Shown here: positions 32,500-45,800 of the stretch, one piece after another
Numbering within the stretch: position 1 is the stretch's first letter
Layout: every line of letters begins with the position of its first letter
From: Cinclus cinclus
Taxonomy: Eukaryota > Chordata > Aves > Passeriformes > Cinclidae
DNA: 64,000 nucleotides
NCBI RefSeq assembly: GCF_963662255.1
Contig: NW_026912196.1
Location: forward strand, 942,501-1,006,500
Direction of reading: 5' to 3'
The notes under the pieces: model-generated
What the model saw: the letters and a program-made list of their open reading frames with translations, nothing else
Told to the model about the DNA's origin: nothing
Databases searched by the model: none
Program-made: the position numbers and the translations under genes

Positions 32500-33877
32500 C
32501 ATGGAACAGGTCTGGCTGGCTTGGCCTCCCAGGGGCTACCTGACAGGTCTGGCTGCCCATGGAATGTCCAGGGCTGCCTCTCATCAGTCTCTGGAGCACT
32601 GGGGCTCTGTGCCTTCCTTCCTAGGGAAAAGAACCGGCCTTCTTGTCCTTCCTGACCATGACCTAAATTGGAATTTGGCCTCCCAAATTCCATATACCCA
32701 AGGATTGCTCCCAGACAAAAGTAGCCAGGATAGACAGGTCAGGCTGGCCTGGTCCTGCGGTGAATTTCTCAGACTATGAGCAGAATTGGTTTATTTGCCA
32801 ACATCTTGGAGAAAGTCCAGAGATCTCCTGGGATGGGGTTTGGAGGCCTCAAGCACATGACCACGATACAGGGACAAAGGAGCTCTGTGCTCAGTGGAGT
32901 GGAGGCTGAGGATGGTGGAGGAGAGCCCTGGGAGTGCCTGAAGGGTGGTTTCAGAGATGGTGGATCCTTTTGACATGGCAGAAAACAGCCAGAGATAGAA
33001 AAGATTAATGCCAAGGGCCGCTGGGGAGGGCCAGACTGGACCCAAGGAGAAAGGAATTTCTCTGCCAGGGCAGGGCTGTGGTGCAAGAAATCCCCCAGAA
33101 AGAGTGTGGAGCAGCCCAAGGCTTTGTGTGGCCAGGCAGAGGCAGGCAGGAGGCAGAGCTGGCAGCAAAGGAAGGGGCCAGCGAGGTGGGGCAGCCGGGG
33201 GCTGAGGACAGCCTGCAGGGACAGAGGGGCAGGGCATGGGCACCGTAGGACAGCCTGGGCTGCAGAGGGCACAGGGATGGGCAGCAGCTGAAAGGCCCTG
33301 CCAGAGCCAACTCCTGCAGCACTTTGGCCATGGCTGCTGGCCCCGGGAAGAGCCCTGAGCAATGAGGGAGGGACAGGATCTGCCTTGCCAGGGACTGGGG
33401 CTCAGGCTTTGGCCTTTGCATTCCTGAAACACATCCAGGTGAGCTCAGCACCAGGGACACCTTTCTATTTCTTGTCCCCACCTGCCATCAGTGCCTCCAG
33501 GGTTCAATGATTTTGAAATTGGAGACTTTAAAAAGTCCACTTTATTGTTTAAGAACATTTTCAATTTCATTTGTCTAAAATGGAGTTGCCATGAGCAAAG
33601 TGCACTTGTGTGGGGACCAGCAGGTCTGACTGCCCTGGGCACAGGGAGCCCAGTTTTCCCTCTGAGCTCCCCAGTGTGCAGGCTGAGAGCAATGCTGAAG
33701 ATGAGGCAGCAAGACAAACCAGAGCTCAAAAACAAAGAAGCTGCGCCAAGATCCCCCCTAGGAAGAGAAGTCATATTGGTGAGATTCCCAAGAAATTAGA
33801 CCAGAAATGACCAAGGGAAATCTGTCCCAGCTTGTCATTGCCTTCTTTCTACAGTCTCCAATGCCCGGAGTGAAGAA
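32500..33877. other. OR upstream region, copy 2, non-coding
   Basis: Inverted copy of 3374-4751. No exon recognised. A pyrimidine tract ending in cag near 33854 lies just before the receptor start. Confidence 0.5.
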
Positions 33878-34831
33878 ATGTCCAACAGCAGCTCCCGCAG
33901 CCACTTCCTCCTGCTGGCATTGGCAGACACGTGGCAGCTGCAGCTCCTGCACTTCTGCCTCTTCCTGGGCATCTCCCTGGCTGCCCTCCTGGCCAACGGC
34001 CTCATCATCAGCGCCGTAGCCTGCGGCCACCACCTGCACACCCCCATGTTCTTCTTCCTGCTCAACCTGGCCCTCAGCGACCTGGGCTCCACCTGCACCA
34101 CTGTCCCCAAAGCCATGCACAATTCCCTCTGGGGCACCAGGCCCATCTCCTGTGCAGGATGTGCTGTACAGCTCTTTTGCTTGCTGTTCTTTACCACAGC
34201 AGAGTAGTATCTCCTGACCCTCGTGTGCTACAAGCACTACGTGTCCATCTGCACACCCCTGCACTAGGGGATCCCCCAGGGCAGCAGAGCTTGTGCCCAC
34301 ATGGCAGCAGCTGCCTGGGCCAGTGGCTTTCTCCATGCTCTCATGCACACTCCCAGTCCATTTTCACTGCCCCTGTGCCGGGGCAATTCCCTGGGCCAAT
34401 TCTTCTGTGAAATGCCCCAGATCCTCAAGCTCTCCTGCTCCAAATTCTACCCCAGGGAACTTGGCCTACTCATGGGTGGTACCTGTTTAGCATTTGCTTC
34501 TTCTGTATTCATTGTTTTCTCCTATGTGCAGATCTTCAGGGCCGTGCTGAGGATCCCCTCTGAGCAGGGATGGGATAAAGCCTTTTCCACCTGCCTCCCT
34601 CACCTGGCCGTGCTCTCCCTGTTCCTCAGCACTGTCATGTTTGCCTACCTGAAGCCCCCCTCCATCTCCTGTCCATCCCTGCATCTGGCACTGTCACTTC
34701 TGTACTCAGTGCTGCCTCCAGCCCTGAACGCCCTCAGCTACAGCCTGAGGAACCAGGACCTGAAGGACATCCTGAGGACAATGATCACTGAGTGGTTTTC
34801 AGAAGCAATGAACTGTCATTCTTCTGCATAG
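33878..34831 (+). pseudogene. Olfactory receptor, family 14-like, pseudogene, copy 2
   Basis: Same 318-codon receptor as at 2420-3373. TAG codons lie at 34205-34207 (codon 110) and 34265-34267 (codon 130); KHY stands in place of DRY. No copy-specific repair or further break seen. Confidence 0.9.
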
Positions 34832-36310
34832 CTGTTACTAAGTTACTCATTAATGCCCACTTTGTGTCCCGTATTTTTGCTGCTGACACAGGTGTTACAC
34901 TTCTGAGAACTTGCTCGCACCAAAATCTTGGACTGTTCAGGCAAATATTTCAGTATTTGCCTTTCTAGTGTGACCCAGAGACTGTAGAAATGGGGAGCTC
35001 TAGTACAGTAAGTGTGTGCTGAAACAACAGAAAGAACTCTGTGTTGTCTTGTTTGCCTGACATCTTTCCTCCCTGACATCTCTGGAGCTGCAGGGTCAGT
35101 GCCTGTGGGCAGAGCAGGGGGAGAAGAGTCCCAGCAGAACAGCATTGCCAGGGAGCCCCAGGGCTTCTCCTGTGTAACCTCCTCTTCCTTCACTTCCACA
35201 CTCCCCTTCAGAGCCCCTGTGCTGGTTTAAGGCCTCAGGGCTCTCTCAGCTTGGTCCCTGCCCTGCTGGGTGACTGTCCAGAGACTGCAGGCAAGGACAG
35301 GTTGTGGGCACTGCTGGGACAGAGCTGGGCTCTACAACAGCATTTCCATGGTGCAAGGGCATGTCCCCGGAGCAGGGCCCGAAAGCTTCAATCTTCTTCC
35401 CAATTTGTTCTCAAGGATGTGCCCAACACAGTGCCCTGGAGAGGAAATCAGCAGTGAAGAGAAAAATGTGGCAGTGTTCAGGGTGGTGGCCCCCAGGTGT
35501 GCCCTTGCAAAGGCAGCGCTGCTTCCAGCAGTGGCCTCTCAGCCCAGGTCACAGAGGTTGCTCTTCCCTCCATGGAGGGACATCAAGTGACCGGGTCAGG
35601 AGTCTGTGTTTGCAGTGCAAGGACAAGACACAGCCCTGAGCATCCTCTGCGTGGGGTGGGGGTGGGGACGACGACGACATAAACCCAGGGAGCACAAACA
35701 CCTTCAGCTCTTCCTGGAGTTTCCAGAGAGTAAGGTCCCCTGGGAACTCCTGAATGCAGGGCTGGGATGAGCTCCTGTGCCCAGAGCTCCCCGTGTCCAT
35801 CCCTCCGGCTGTGGGGCACCTGGGGCAGGGGCAGGGCAGGGTGACACCCGCAGGGCTGAGCTCCCTGCCAGGCTCTGGCAGCGGCAGCAGAGCCCAGGGA
35901 GCCGCTGCCCGTGCTGCAATGAACTGTGTGTGTGTGTGCCAGGGAAGGACTCGTGTCCCTGGATGCCCCTGGGGCTGTGAGCGGGGCATGAGCCCAGCTC
36001 AGGGCTGGGCACCTGACAGAGCCCTGACATTGCTGGCTGTGCCCAGAAGAGAAGGCTTAGGAAAGGTGACCATGGTTAAACCTCTCTGTCGATCAAGTGA
36101 CAGCCAAGTGTCTGTCACTGGCCCTCCTCAGTCAGACAACAGGAGAAAATAAGCTGAAAACCTGTGGGTCAACAGAAAGAGAGATTAATGGGCAGGGCAG
36201 GGCAAGGAAGTAAAAAGCAAAGGCCAAATGCAGAAGCAAAGGAAACCACAGGGAGGCAAGAATTCAGTAGATGTAGTGGTTGCTTTGGAAGACAAACGTA
36301 TTAATAGAGA
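34832..36310. other. Non-coding stretch of S2
   Basis: Inverted copy of 939-2419; (TG)7 at about 35925-35938. Confidence 0.6.
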
Positions 36311-37640
36311 AAATTCAGAGACCATCTCACGCCCTTCCTTGCCCTCAGTGTATTGCTGCCCTTGACATCGCATGCAATGGGAGAGCCCTTGGGTCACCCC
36401 AGCCAAGCTGTCCCCTCCCTGTGCCCTAAGGAACACTTGCCCATCCCCAGCCCATTGGTTGGGGGTTGCAGAGACAGCCTGGGCAGAAGTCAGGGCAGGG
36501 TGGGCAGTGGCAGGGCAGAGCCAGGGGGGCAGCGAGATGGGAGTGTGCAGCCTGCAGGGGCACAGCAGCAGCTGTGGGACAGTGCAGGACAAGCTGTGCT
36601 GGACATGGCCAAGGGCCCTGGCAGGGCTGGCAGTGCCCAGGAGAAGCCAAGTCTTGGTGCCCTGGGGCACAGCAGCGTCTGTGCCACCAAGGGCTGGGAG
36701 GAGACACCTTGTCCTGAGCCACTGGGGCCTCCTGGCACAGCCCCAGCAGGGCTGGGCACTGTCACCCCCTTGTCCTGCCCTCAGCATCCTCCCCTGCCCC
36801 ACACCCCGGTGGCCTCAGGGATCTGCTGGCATGAGTCCCTGGGGAGCCTTGGTCAGGAATGGCCCTGGGGGGCTCCTGAATGCTTCCAGGGACTGCAGGT
36901 TTTTTAAAGGACCTTGGCCTTTGCTCTTGCCTTGGAGTCTCTCAGAGCTTCCTACAATCCTGGTCTTCAATTATCTGCTCTAATGAGTCCCTTGAGATTC
37001 TTAGTCATTACCAACACTCAGTGGGGCTCATTAATGCTTCAGGGTACTTCAGATTTTTCAAGTACTAGGTGTTTCCCTTTTGATACCGACTCCAGGAGAG
37101 GTTTGTGCAATCTTGACCTCCAATTATCTACTTTAAGGAGTCCCTTGATTGCTCTGTATGGACACTGGGGGGGCGCTCATTAATGCTTTGAGATAACCAA
37201 GGTATTTTAAGGTACTTTGCATTTTCCTTCCCACACTGAGTCTCTGTGAGGATTTTGTGCAATCCTGGCCTCCAATTCCCTCCTGCAAGGAGCCCATGAG
37301 CAGCCTGTGCTGCAGCTGGACCTCAGTGGGACCCATTAATGCCTCCAGACCCTTTGCATTCTTTTTCTGACTTGGACTCCTGGAGAGGTTTCTGCAGTCT
37401 CCTCTCAGGCCCTGAGATTGTAGCATTGTGTGATGGATATTGCTCCAGGGTCTCTCCTAAGGAGGTCTGGCCTGCTCAGAGAAGCTGTGCCTTGAGGTTT
37501 GACCCGGTGGGTGTGGACAACCTTGCTGCACATTCCCCAACCGCATCCTGTCTGTCCTGACTCAGCTGACACCCCTGCTTTGCTTGGAGAACTGGCTGCA
37601 CACACCCTAAGAAGGGTTTTCCTATTTTTTTTTTTTTTTT
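36311..37640 (+). repeat. A block (arm R2)
   Basis: Complete copy. The GC-rich part is at 36353-36907, with the long frame ended early by the same A-run TAA as in R1'. The tandem-repeat part is about 36815-37485, and a T run lies at about 37625-37642, longer than in R1. Confidence 0.8.
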
Positions 37641-37816
37641 TTACACCAACCTACAACAGTTTTGATTGCTCCAAACAACGAAAAGTTCCCCACTGAAAAC
37701 AGACACCCTCCTCAAGTGTGTGCCAAGCCCCAGGCAGCACCAAGACCATTCCAGAGCTGCCCTGCCCAGCTGTGAGGGTGGATTAGCATCCCAAGGTGCC
37801 CTGGGCCATTGCAAGG

Positions 37817-38402
37817 GACTGTTGCCAGGGACACTGCACTGACCCCCACTAGTGGGTTTGGGTGCCAGGGCAACCCTCATCAGTTCAAGTTGCCTTGGAA
37901 ACCACCCCAAGGAGCCATTTGTGCAGTCAGGTTCCATGGGCACTTGCATGCAGACCTGTTGGGTCCTCAGCTGCCATGGCAACCCTGAGGACAAAGCGGT
38001 GCCGGGGCTGGTCCAGCTTCAGCTGCACTGACACTCATTGATGCAGTCAGGTGCCATGGCAACAGCCACAGAGACCCCTTCCTCAGTTTGGTGCCACGGC
38101 AGCCAACGCCTGGAGCCATTGTGATGGCTGCTTGTCATGGAAACCTGCCCTGGGCCCCTTGCTCAGGGCTGTTGTCACTGCCCAGAGCCAGAGGGGATCC
38201 CTCGCTGGGGGCTTGTGCCATGGCCACCTGCCCTGTGCCGCGCTGGCTGGGCAGGCGCAGCGGGACCAGCAGCAAACCCCAGGGCCAGGGCCAAAGGCCA
38301 GCTCAGCCAGACAGAAAGGTCAGCTGGGCACTGTTTCCATGGCAAGCTTCACTGGGACAGGACACCTGGGTCACCTGGCATGGCACTTGCCATGGAAACC
38401 CC
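37817..38402 (+). promoter_or_regulatory. X-box-like cluster (arm R2)
   Basis: Direct copy of 10930-11515 (offset 26887). One site is improved relative to R1: TGCCATGGCAACC at about 37972 where R1 has TGCCATGGCAAGC. Confidence 0.5.
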
Positions 38403-38653
38403 TTGTAGGGCCTGATGCCACGGACGCTGGCACCGAGACACTGCTGGGGTCGGGTGCTGAGCACAGGCTCCATCACACACAGATGGTTTTGCTCTTGCTG
38501 AGCTTGCATAGAGCCAAGGCCTTTCCTGCCCCTCGTCCAGCCACGCTGGGGAGGGGCTGGGGGTGCTGGGGAGCTTGGGAGGGGACACAGCCAGGACAGG
38601 TGACCCCAACTGACCCGGGGGAGATCCCGGACCATGGGACATCATGCTCAGCG

Positions 38654-38722
38654 TATAAAGTGGGGGGAAGAAGGCAGAAACCAGGGGACATTTGCAGTGG
38701 TGGCGTTTGTCTTCCCAGGTAA
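38654..38722 (+). promoter_or_regulatory. Candidate TATA promoter (arm R2)
   Basis: TATAAAG at 38654-38660 and a CCCAG|GTAACT donor about 60 bp on, as in R1. Confidence 0.35.
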
Positions 38723-39789
38723 CTCCTAGGCACGATGGGACTCAGTTTCACCAGTGGCCAGGGTCAGCACCAAAGACACAGACACCAGCTGAAGGAATTG
38801 TGTAATTTATATAACGCAAAACTGCAAAGAATCACAACAGGAGAAGCTCAGCAATGCACCCAGACATCACTCCCAAGAAGTGCCCACAGTGATTAAGAAA
38901 GATCCATCAGCAGTTCCCCCCAGACTTTACCATCACCCAGATGCACACATCAGCTGGGGGAAGCTGTCACAGCCAAGGACTGCAGAGCCACTCCCGGACA
39001 CTGGGAATTCCTGCAGGTGCCTCCAGCCACAGCTGAGGCTTCCAGCCCCGCTGAGAGAGGGCCCAGCTCTGATGGTGTTGAACAGAGAATCTGACAGCAC
39101 TCCTAGTGCAGGAACATGGGTTTAAGTCTCCTGTTTGGTTCCTCCCAATGCCTGGCCAGGGCTCAAGGAGGAACCAAGGGAGTTCACTTGGACCAAACAC
39201 CCCCAAACAAGGCCAGATGGGACCTTGTTGGATTTCTAAATGCTGAAAGGTAAATCCTTCTTTCACCAATACACAGATACAGAGATCGTATTGCTAAAAA
39301 AGCCTCAATGATGAGCAGATAAAAATATAACATTTGCTTGGAAGGTGCATCTAGAGGTCAGCTTTGGCTCAGGGCCTGATGTTCAGGCCTTGGTACTTCA
39401 ACCAGTGCTTTGACCAAGGCATGAACTACAACCTCCATAACAATTCCTTCAATAATGGATTCTTGGATTTAGGTATGAGGCACAAAGGCATCACCTCTTG
39501 TTCTTCAATTAAGCATTAATTGAAGAACAGTTCATTACTCAGAGCTGTAATTTGCAACTCTTTTAAAACATGCCTAATTAGTTGCTCTTCTCTGTTGTTT
39601 CTCAAATCCCCACTTTCTCTTGAGACTGTGTCTCTCTTGAGACAAGTCTCAGTGCTCCATTTCCCAGCACAAAGTGTCACAACAACTCTAACATGGAATC
39701 ATTACACACCAAGGGCTCACACTGCAATGTTTGCAGTGACTGCCACAAATGCATTTCACAGCAGCCTCCAATTTGGCAGGCATGAAGGC

Positions 39790-40206
39790 AATCTCAGCAA
39801 GAAGAATTTTCTTCTTTCTGCCACTCTTCTACTGCTCTTCCTATTGAGGTGATTCCTGATGGCTGCACTTCAGACTCATCACTGATAGAAGTGCAACATT
39901 CCTGTCCCGTCATAGCCCAGGCTCCTCCTTGCCCAGCAAGCAGATGATCCAAGGCCATGAGGTTCTGTAGAGCCCCATTTGTGTTTGTTGGAGCTCACAG
40001 GATGTGCTACTGGATATTTGCACAGTATCCTTTTCTACTTCTTCAAATAATCCATGTAGCTCATTAATGTGAACTCCATAGGACGAGGCAGTGCTCATGG
40101 GGCACAGGGTGAACCAGAGTCTTTGGCTTTCTGAGACCAAAGGCACTCTGTGGGGGGAAATGTTCTCTCGGCCCAAACTCTTCCTTCTGCTTGTTGCTGA
40201 AGTACC
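39790..40206 (-). pseudogene. env: ERV-E env TM remnant, copy in R2
   Basis: Inverted copy of 23930-24345. The frame with the ECC motif starts at 39958 on the minus strand and has the same Trp substitution of the first disulphide Cys. Confidence 0.6.
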
Positions 40207-41537
40207 CCCAAGGGAGGCATCAACACTGCCTGAAAAACAGGACCCAAACACATTGAGGGAAGCCTTTACAGGCATTGTCTCTGCACATCCAGCAGGTCCC
40301 ATTCCCAGTACCAAAGGTCTGATTTCCCATTTCCCACTGTGGGCTGCTGATGCATCCAGGGCTCCTCCCTGTGCTCCTCTTGTGTCCCCCGTGCCTTTGG
40401 GCCACAGCAGTTTCACAGTGGCAGTGCTCTAACACTGACCCTGACCAGCTCCAGCACCCCAAGTTCTATGGACATTGGGAGTGATGGCAAAGCACAGAAA
40501 TCCTTTCACACTGGGGCCTCTAACTCCAACAGGGTTCAGTTTCTACTGAAGGGAAATCTTAGTGAACCCTGTGAAGCTGATCATTGTATTCCTTTTTTGC
40601 ACAGCACAGTTTTCTTTAACTGTCCCTGCACTGACTCTGTTAGGAGTCAGAGCCCATGGACAGAGCTCTGGCCACCCCACAGGGTGGGCCCTCCAAGGGA
40701 CCCCCATTCCTCCCAACATTAGTTGAGGACATACCCAGCAATTACTTACATAGAGTATTTTGGCTACTAAGATCTTTACATTTTCAGAACAATTTCAGGA
40801 CTAATCCCTGATGAAACTCTACAGGTGTTTCTGGCAAACAAAGATTCTGGCTGACTCTCAAGACACAACTTACAGACATAAGCACTACTTTAGTGACAAG
40901 GTGACTCATTCTTTTTCCTCAGTCTCATCCGGGTTAGGAACAGTAATTCCACTGTCCATGCAGCTGGTGCCCATTTAATTCCAGAATAATGTCCCTAGGG
41001 ACCTTTGCTGTTCAGCTTTCCCGCGCTGTCTGCGGGTAACAAGGCTTGCTGGGGTCCTTTCCCCTTTGGCTGGAGAGGTGCCGGGTCCCAGGCCCTGAGG
41101 GACCCCCAGGCTCCTGGCTGGAATTCGTCTGGAAGTGCCTCAGTGTCACATCAGCCTTCACATGGAGCCCCGTGGATCAGAGCATTTCCCAAACGGGACC
41201 CTTGGGGCAAACACGCAGATGTGGTCTGGCACGATCTCTAAAACAATATCCCAAAACATCCACTTGTTCTCACATAGAGCACTTGGCTGCAGGGACATAT
41301 TGCTAGGTTCCAGCATTCCAACAGTCTTGTCTTTCCCCAGAGCTGTTCCTGCAGCTGGCTCGGGAGGGCCACTTGGCCTCTCCACCCACACTTTGGCTCC
41401 ATTATTAGGACTGCTGCATCCAAAGCCTTGATCTCCACAAACAGTGCTGATTTGAGCTGGATCTCCTTCCTTCACTGATGTTTCGAAAGCTGGAAGATCA
41501 ATAATGGTGCTACTGTGCCACAGGGCTAAATCATCCA

Positions 41538-41777
41538 ATCTTGTTCACTATTGCTGAAAAGGATTACTTTGATTTCTCCTTGACAACTGCATCAATTCCT
41601 CTTCCCGTGACGTGAACCCTTTGCAAGGCCAAGCTCCAGTGAGCAGTTCCCCAAACAAAGTGTCCTGGAGGAATCTGAACTCCTCTTTCTGTATTGATAA
41701 CTCTCATTTGCTTCTGATTTATCCTAATTAATTCCAATGCATCACAGTCCAGCCCTGCAGCCTCTGGGGGGCCCTGT
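41538..41777 (-). pseudogene. Retroviral-type dUTPase remnant, copy in R2
   Basis: Same three motifs as at 22359-22598, on the minus strand. Confidence 0.7.
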
Positions 41778-43510
41778 CAGGGGCCGTGGCACCCAGAACA
41801 TTCCCAGGAAGTCCAAGTCTCACTGGCCATGGTTGTATTTGCAAACCGGGAGCAGCCATGCACATCCAGGGCCTTTCCATTTCCCAGTGGGCCCATTGCT
41901 AAGGGTAGGGAGCACATCTGGGAGTTGGCTTCTCCATCGGGACAGCTTCTCAGCTCCTCATTTTTTCAACTGCTCTTTTAACAAACATTCATCTGTCCAA
42001 CCAATGCCGCAGCTTGTGGATAGCCTGCTGTATGAAAAACCCAGCAGTCTTAATCACTGTGTTTTCCACACTAACAAAAAACACATTCCACATCACAGGG
42101 TCAGCAAACCCCATGAAAGCAGCCAATTTCATCCCTTCCTCCTGTATTCATTATAAACAGTCTCACAAAGTTTGCCGTGACGTTGATGTCCTTGTTAAAG
42201 CTTTTCTGTAGGGTATTCAGTGTTACATCCCTGAGCAACCAAAGCTAACACACGAGTACTGTCAGCATTATTTCACATTATCATTATTATTATTTATATA
42301 AAAATAAAAATATTATTTCATGACATGTAAGATATGCGTACACATATGTAGATATAACACAGTAACATTATTATATCACAAGCACAATGAAATTCAAGCT
42401 CAAGATTAAAACTTTTTCTGTGTCTCCATGTGGGAGTGTTCCAACACAAATTGTTCCTTCTGTTGCTGCTGTTTCCAATATGCTCTTAACAAAATCCCTC
42501 CTCATCCTCCCAAACCCACAAGTTCTTTTCCTTTTTCCATATGCAATTTTGGGATGCATTTGAAGACACCCACTGGTTCAGCCTCTTTTAACTCACGGCT
42601 CCACTGCTCCCACGGTGCTCTGACCTCAGCCCACTCCTGAGACACACAACTCTAGGGAAGGGCTTCGCATCCAGCAATTTCCAACGGGACGGACTCCTTA
42701 CATTTACATTTTAAAAGTGACATTTTGTTGTGATCCAGCCAGACTACGCCACTTTGCTTTTACCAGTGGGCAAGGTCAGCACCAAAGACACAAACACCAG
42801 CTGAAGGAATTGCGTAATTTTCTAAAGTTCAAAGCAGCAAAGAATCACAGAAGGAGAAGCTCAGCAATGCACCCAGTCCTCACTCCCAAGAAGTGCCCGC
42901 AGTGATTAAGAAAGATCCATCAGCAGTTCCCCCCAGACTTTACCATCACCCAGATGCACACATCAGCTGGGGGAAGCTGTCACAGCCAAGGACTGCAGAG
43001 CCACTCCCGGACACTGGGAATTCCTGCAGGTGCCTCCAGCCACAGCTGAGGCTTCCAGCCCCGCTGAGAGAGGGCCCAGCTCTGACAGTGCTGAAGAAAC
43101 AAACTGACAGCACTTCTAGTGCAGCAACATGTGGTTTCATTCTCCTCTTGGCTCACACCCAGAGCCTGGCCAGGGCTCAAGGAGGAACCCAAGGAGTTGG
43201 CTTTGACCAAACACACCCCAAACAAGGCCAGATGTTGGATTTCATGGCCTTGTTCGGCTTCTAAATACACAAAGGTCAATCCACCTTTCACTCATGAGTG
43301 CATACATCTATCACAGCGCTCATGTCCGTGCATAGTTTGGTCATGTGTGGATACAAAGATAACATTTGGTTGGAAGGTTCATCCAGAGATCCCCTTTGGC
43401 TCAGGGCCTGGTGTTCAGCCCTCAGTCAGGGCCTCTTGTCCAGCCTTTGGTACTTCAGGCATGTGATTTACTGCTGGGCTTGACAGTGCTGGGTGAACAG
43501 CAGGACTGCA

Positions 43511-43563
43511 TGAGCTCTGAGGTCTTTCCCAACTGGAAGGATTCTGTAATTCCAGGATTCCAT
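43511..43563 (+). mobile_element. CR1 LINE 3'-end fragment
   Basis: Same fragment as 12611-12663. Confidence 0.55.
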
Positions 43564-44290
43564 CTGCTGCATTCAGCTAGGTCCATGTTAGCAGCATTCC
43601 TTGAGTCCAAAAGGCCCCTCTTGGTCAGCCCTTGTGGCCTAAGGCTCCAGCTCCTTTAGCTCCTGCTGCTAAGCTGCTCAGGCTGAACGAGAGGGCTCAG
43701 GGAGAAGAAGAATACAGCTCATGCAATTCCTTCTGGGACGCTGAGAGGGGAGGGTGTGGCACCAGGAGCATTGTTTGCTGTGGCCTCCTCTCTACCCTTC
43801 AGGCCCTTCAGTGCTTTGAAGCAGCCAAGAGCTTTCTTCAAGGGTGCAAGGAAGCAGCTGTTCCTGCTCCCAGCTCTGGCTCTTCCCACTCTCTGACCTT
43901 GACTGGTTTTGTCCCTCTGGCTGTGCCCTCTGCTCCCCCTGTGCTTGGTGGCTGCTGCCCAGGACTGTGGCACTGGCACACATCAAGGGCTCCAGCCCCT
44001 CCTTTCTCTGCCCTTGCAGCTGCCTGCTCACAGCAGCCTTTTCCACCTGGAAGCTCCCCATGGAGAGGGAGTCCCCACCTCTGTTCCCTGCACAACCTCC
44101 AGGATGCCAGCGCTGCCATCTCCAGTCCCTGCTGGCACTGAGGGCTCCCAGGTGCCCCAGGCTGCTGTGACACCACTGCACACCGCAGGGAACAGTGCCA
44201 GGAGGAGTTCAGCTGTGCTGCTCCATCAGTCTGTGCCAACCAAAGGGGAAAAATCCTCAGCCCTGCAGGGCCAAGAGCTGCTCACAACTC
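43564..44290. repeat. D block, inner end of arm R2
   Basis: Near-identical inverted partner of 50840-51480, with diverged inverted similarity continuing inward. No gene recognised. Confidence 0.6.
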
Positions 44291-45610
44291 TTGTGGCCAG
44301 AATGTCTGCTGAGGGCCAGCCAGGCTGCTGCAGTGGCACCGACCTCCCAGCTACCACCATTGCAGTCATGTCTCCTGGGCCTGGCTCTTCCCTTTCCTCT
44401 GTCCCTCTCCTGCCCCTGCAGGGATGAAGAGTTTTGCCATTAATATCTTGCCCCCAAGGTGCTGGGGCCAATTGCTTCCCAGTCGGGTTCCTGGAGCACG
44501 AGTGGCTTTGCAGAGCCCAGCCAGAAATGACCCCTGAAGCTGCAGCTCTGCAGTGGTGGCCACCAGGCCGGGTTGCCAAGGGAGGCTTGTGGCCATGCCC
44601 TGGAAGCAGCTGCTGCTGCCAAGGTGCCTTTGGTGTCTCAGGCTCTCCCTGGCACAGGTGCCACCACGGCACTCTGCACTTGTGCCCGAGGCCTTCCCTG
44701 TCTTGGGGCTGGCCTGGGCCTTTTCCTGCAGCGGGGTCTGCCCTGGCCATGGCACAGGAAAGGCAGTTCCTGCTGCAGCAGGAGGCTCTGCCTGGAATGG
44801 GCTCAAACAACTCCAACAAGACTCTGTTTGCAAAGCTCCCGGTGGGAAATGAAGAGGGGGATCACGCTGCTTTTGGGGTCAACAGTGCTGAAACCAGCCT
44901 GACTCCTCCATCCCCAAGATCAACATCCTGAGAGGGAGCTGAAGCTGTGGCAGAGCTGGTAAAATGCCCAGAGAAAGGAACAACCAAGTGCCACCGCTGA
45001 GAACTTCTGCAGAGCTGCTGAGCTGGCACAGCCTGGGCACATCTGCCTGACAGGGCAGCACTTCAGACTGGAAGAGCCCCGTGCCAGATTTTAACGGCAG
45101 CGTGTCCCAACATTTCCCTCCTTGGAGGGGTGGGGGCCTTCCTCCCTGCAGTGGGGACACCCCTCAAGGTCACTGCTCCAGGCTGAGCCAAAGGGACTTG
45201 CCCACGGTTGTTGGTTTGGGGCAAGGACATCAATCTCTACTTAATAACTGGTTTTGCTTTAACACAATTGCTTCAAAATTGCATCCTGTCTCACCCTGAG
45301 TGTCCCTGCAGAGGAACAGACACGCAGTTCCACAAGCTCAGGGTTCTCCTTTGATGAGGAATCTGGCATGCAAATGGCCTTGTAAGAAGCATAAAAGCAG
45401 AGGGAATGGACTAGAAATTATTAGAAAAAAATGACCCTTCTTTCAGACAAAGTTCACCCAGTTCACCTGCATTTCCCCGTTTTAGATTCTTTTTGTCATC
45501 TACTCTGGGAGGGCTGCAGTCAGGGCTGCATTCCCTTACAATTCCTGGTCGATGACTTGTGAGTCTTAGACACTGTAAAGTACCATGAGCTGCAGAGAGT
45601 TTGCCTTCCC
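44291..45610. other. P2 upstream flank of PIM-like gene
   Basis: Direct copy of 13391-14700; octamer and ATAAAAG retained near 45368 and 45391. No exon recognised. Confidence 0.4.
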
Positions 45611-45800
45611 GTGGCTTTGTTGGAAAGCAATGCTGGAGACATAAGGGCAGTGCTTGGGTGGGGCAGGAATCCTCCAGCCAGGGAACGTGCCCCGGCGGCA
45701 GTGTGTGAGCCTCAGCGGGGCCAATGCACAGCAGCGAGCGAGGGGATTGCTGTGTCACTGTGCGGGAGTCAGGACTCTGGGCCTTGGCTGAACAGGGCAA

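Larger units (their letters stand above)
27824..36310 (-). repeat. Spacer module S2, inverted relative to S1 and S3
   Basis: 8487 bp, reverse complement of S1 (coordinate sum about 37251) with few differences. ERV-S is on the minus strand and the receptor pseudogene on the plus strand. It is flanked by A blocks in the same inverted arrangement as S1, so only the content between the A blocks is flipped. Confidence 0.9.
38750..43458 (-). mobile_element. ERV-E provirus, copy in R2
   Basis: Complete form: 3' LTR at 38750-39400 and 5' LTR at 42762-43458 (minus-strand orientation). The two LTRs carry the diagnostic differences used to read the R1 solo LTR. The hairpin lies at 39500-39528. Confidence 0.8.
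36311..44290 (+). repeat. Palindrome arm R2 (complete form)
   Basis: Left arm of palindrome 2, pairing with R2' (coordinate sum about 95044 outside ERV-E and about 95031 inside). It is a direct copy of R1 with the ERV-E body present. Order: A block, X-box-like cluster, TATA element, ERV-E on minus strand, CR1 end, D block. Confidence 0.9.
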
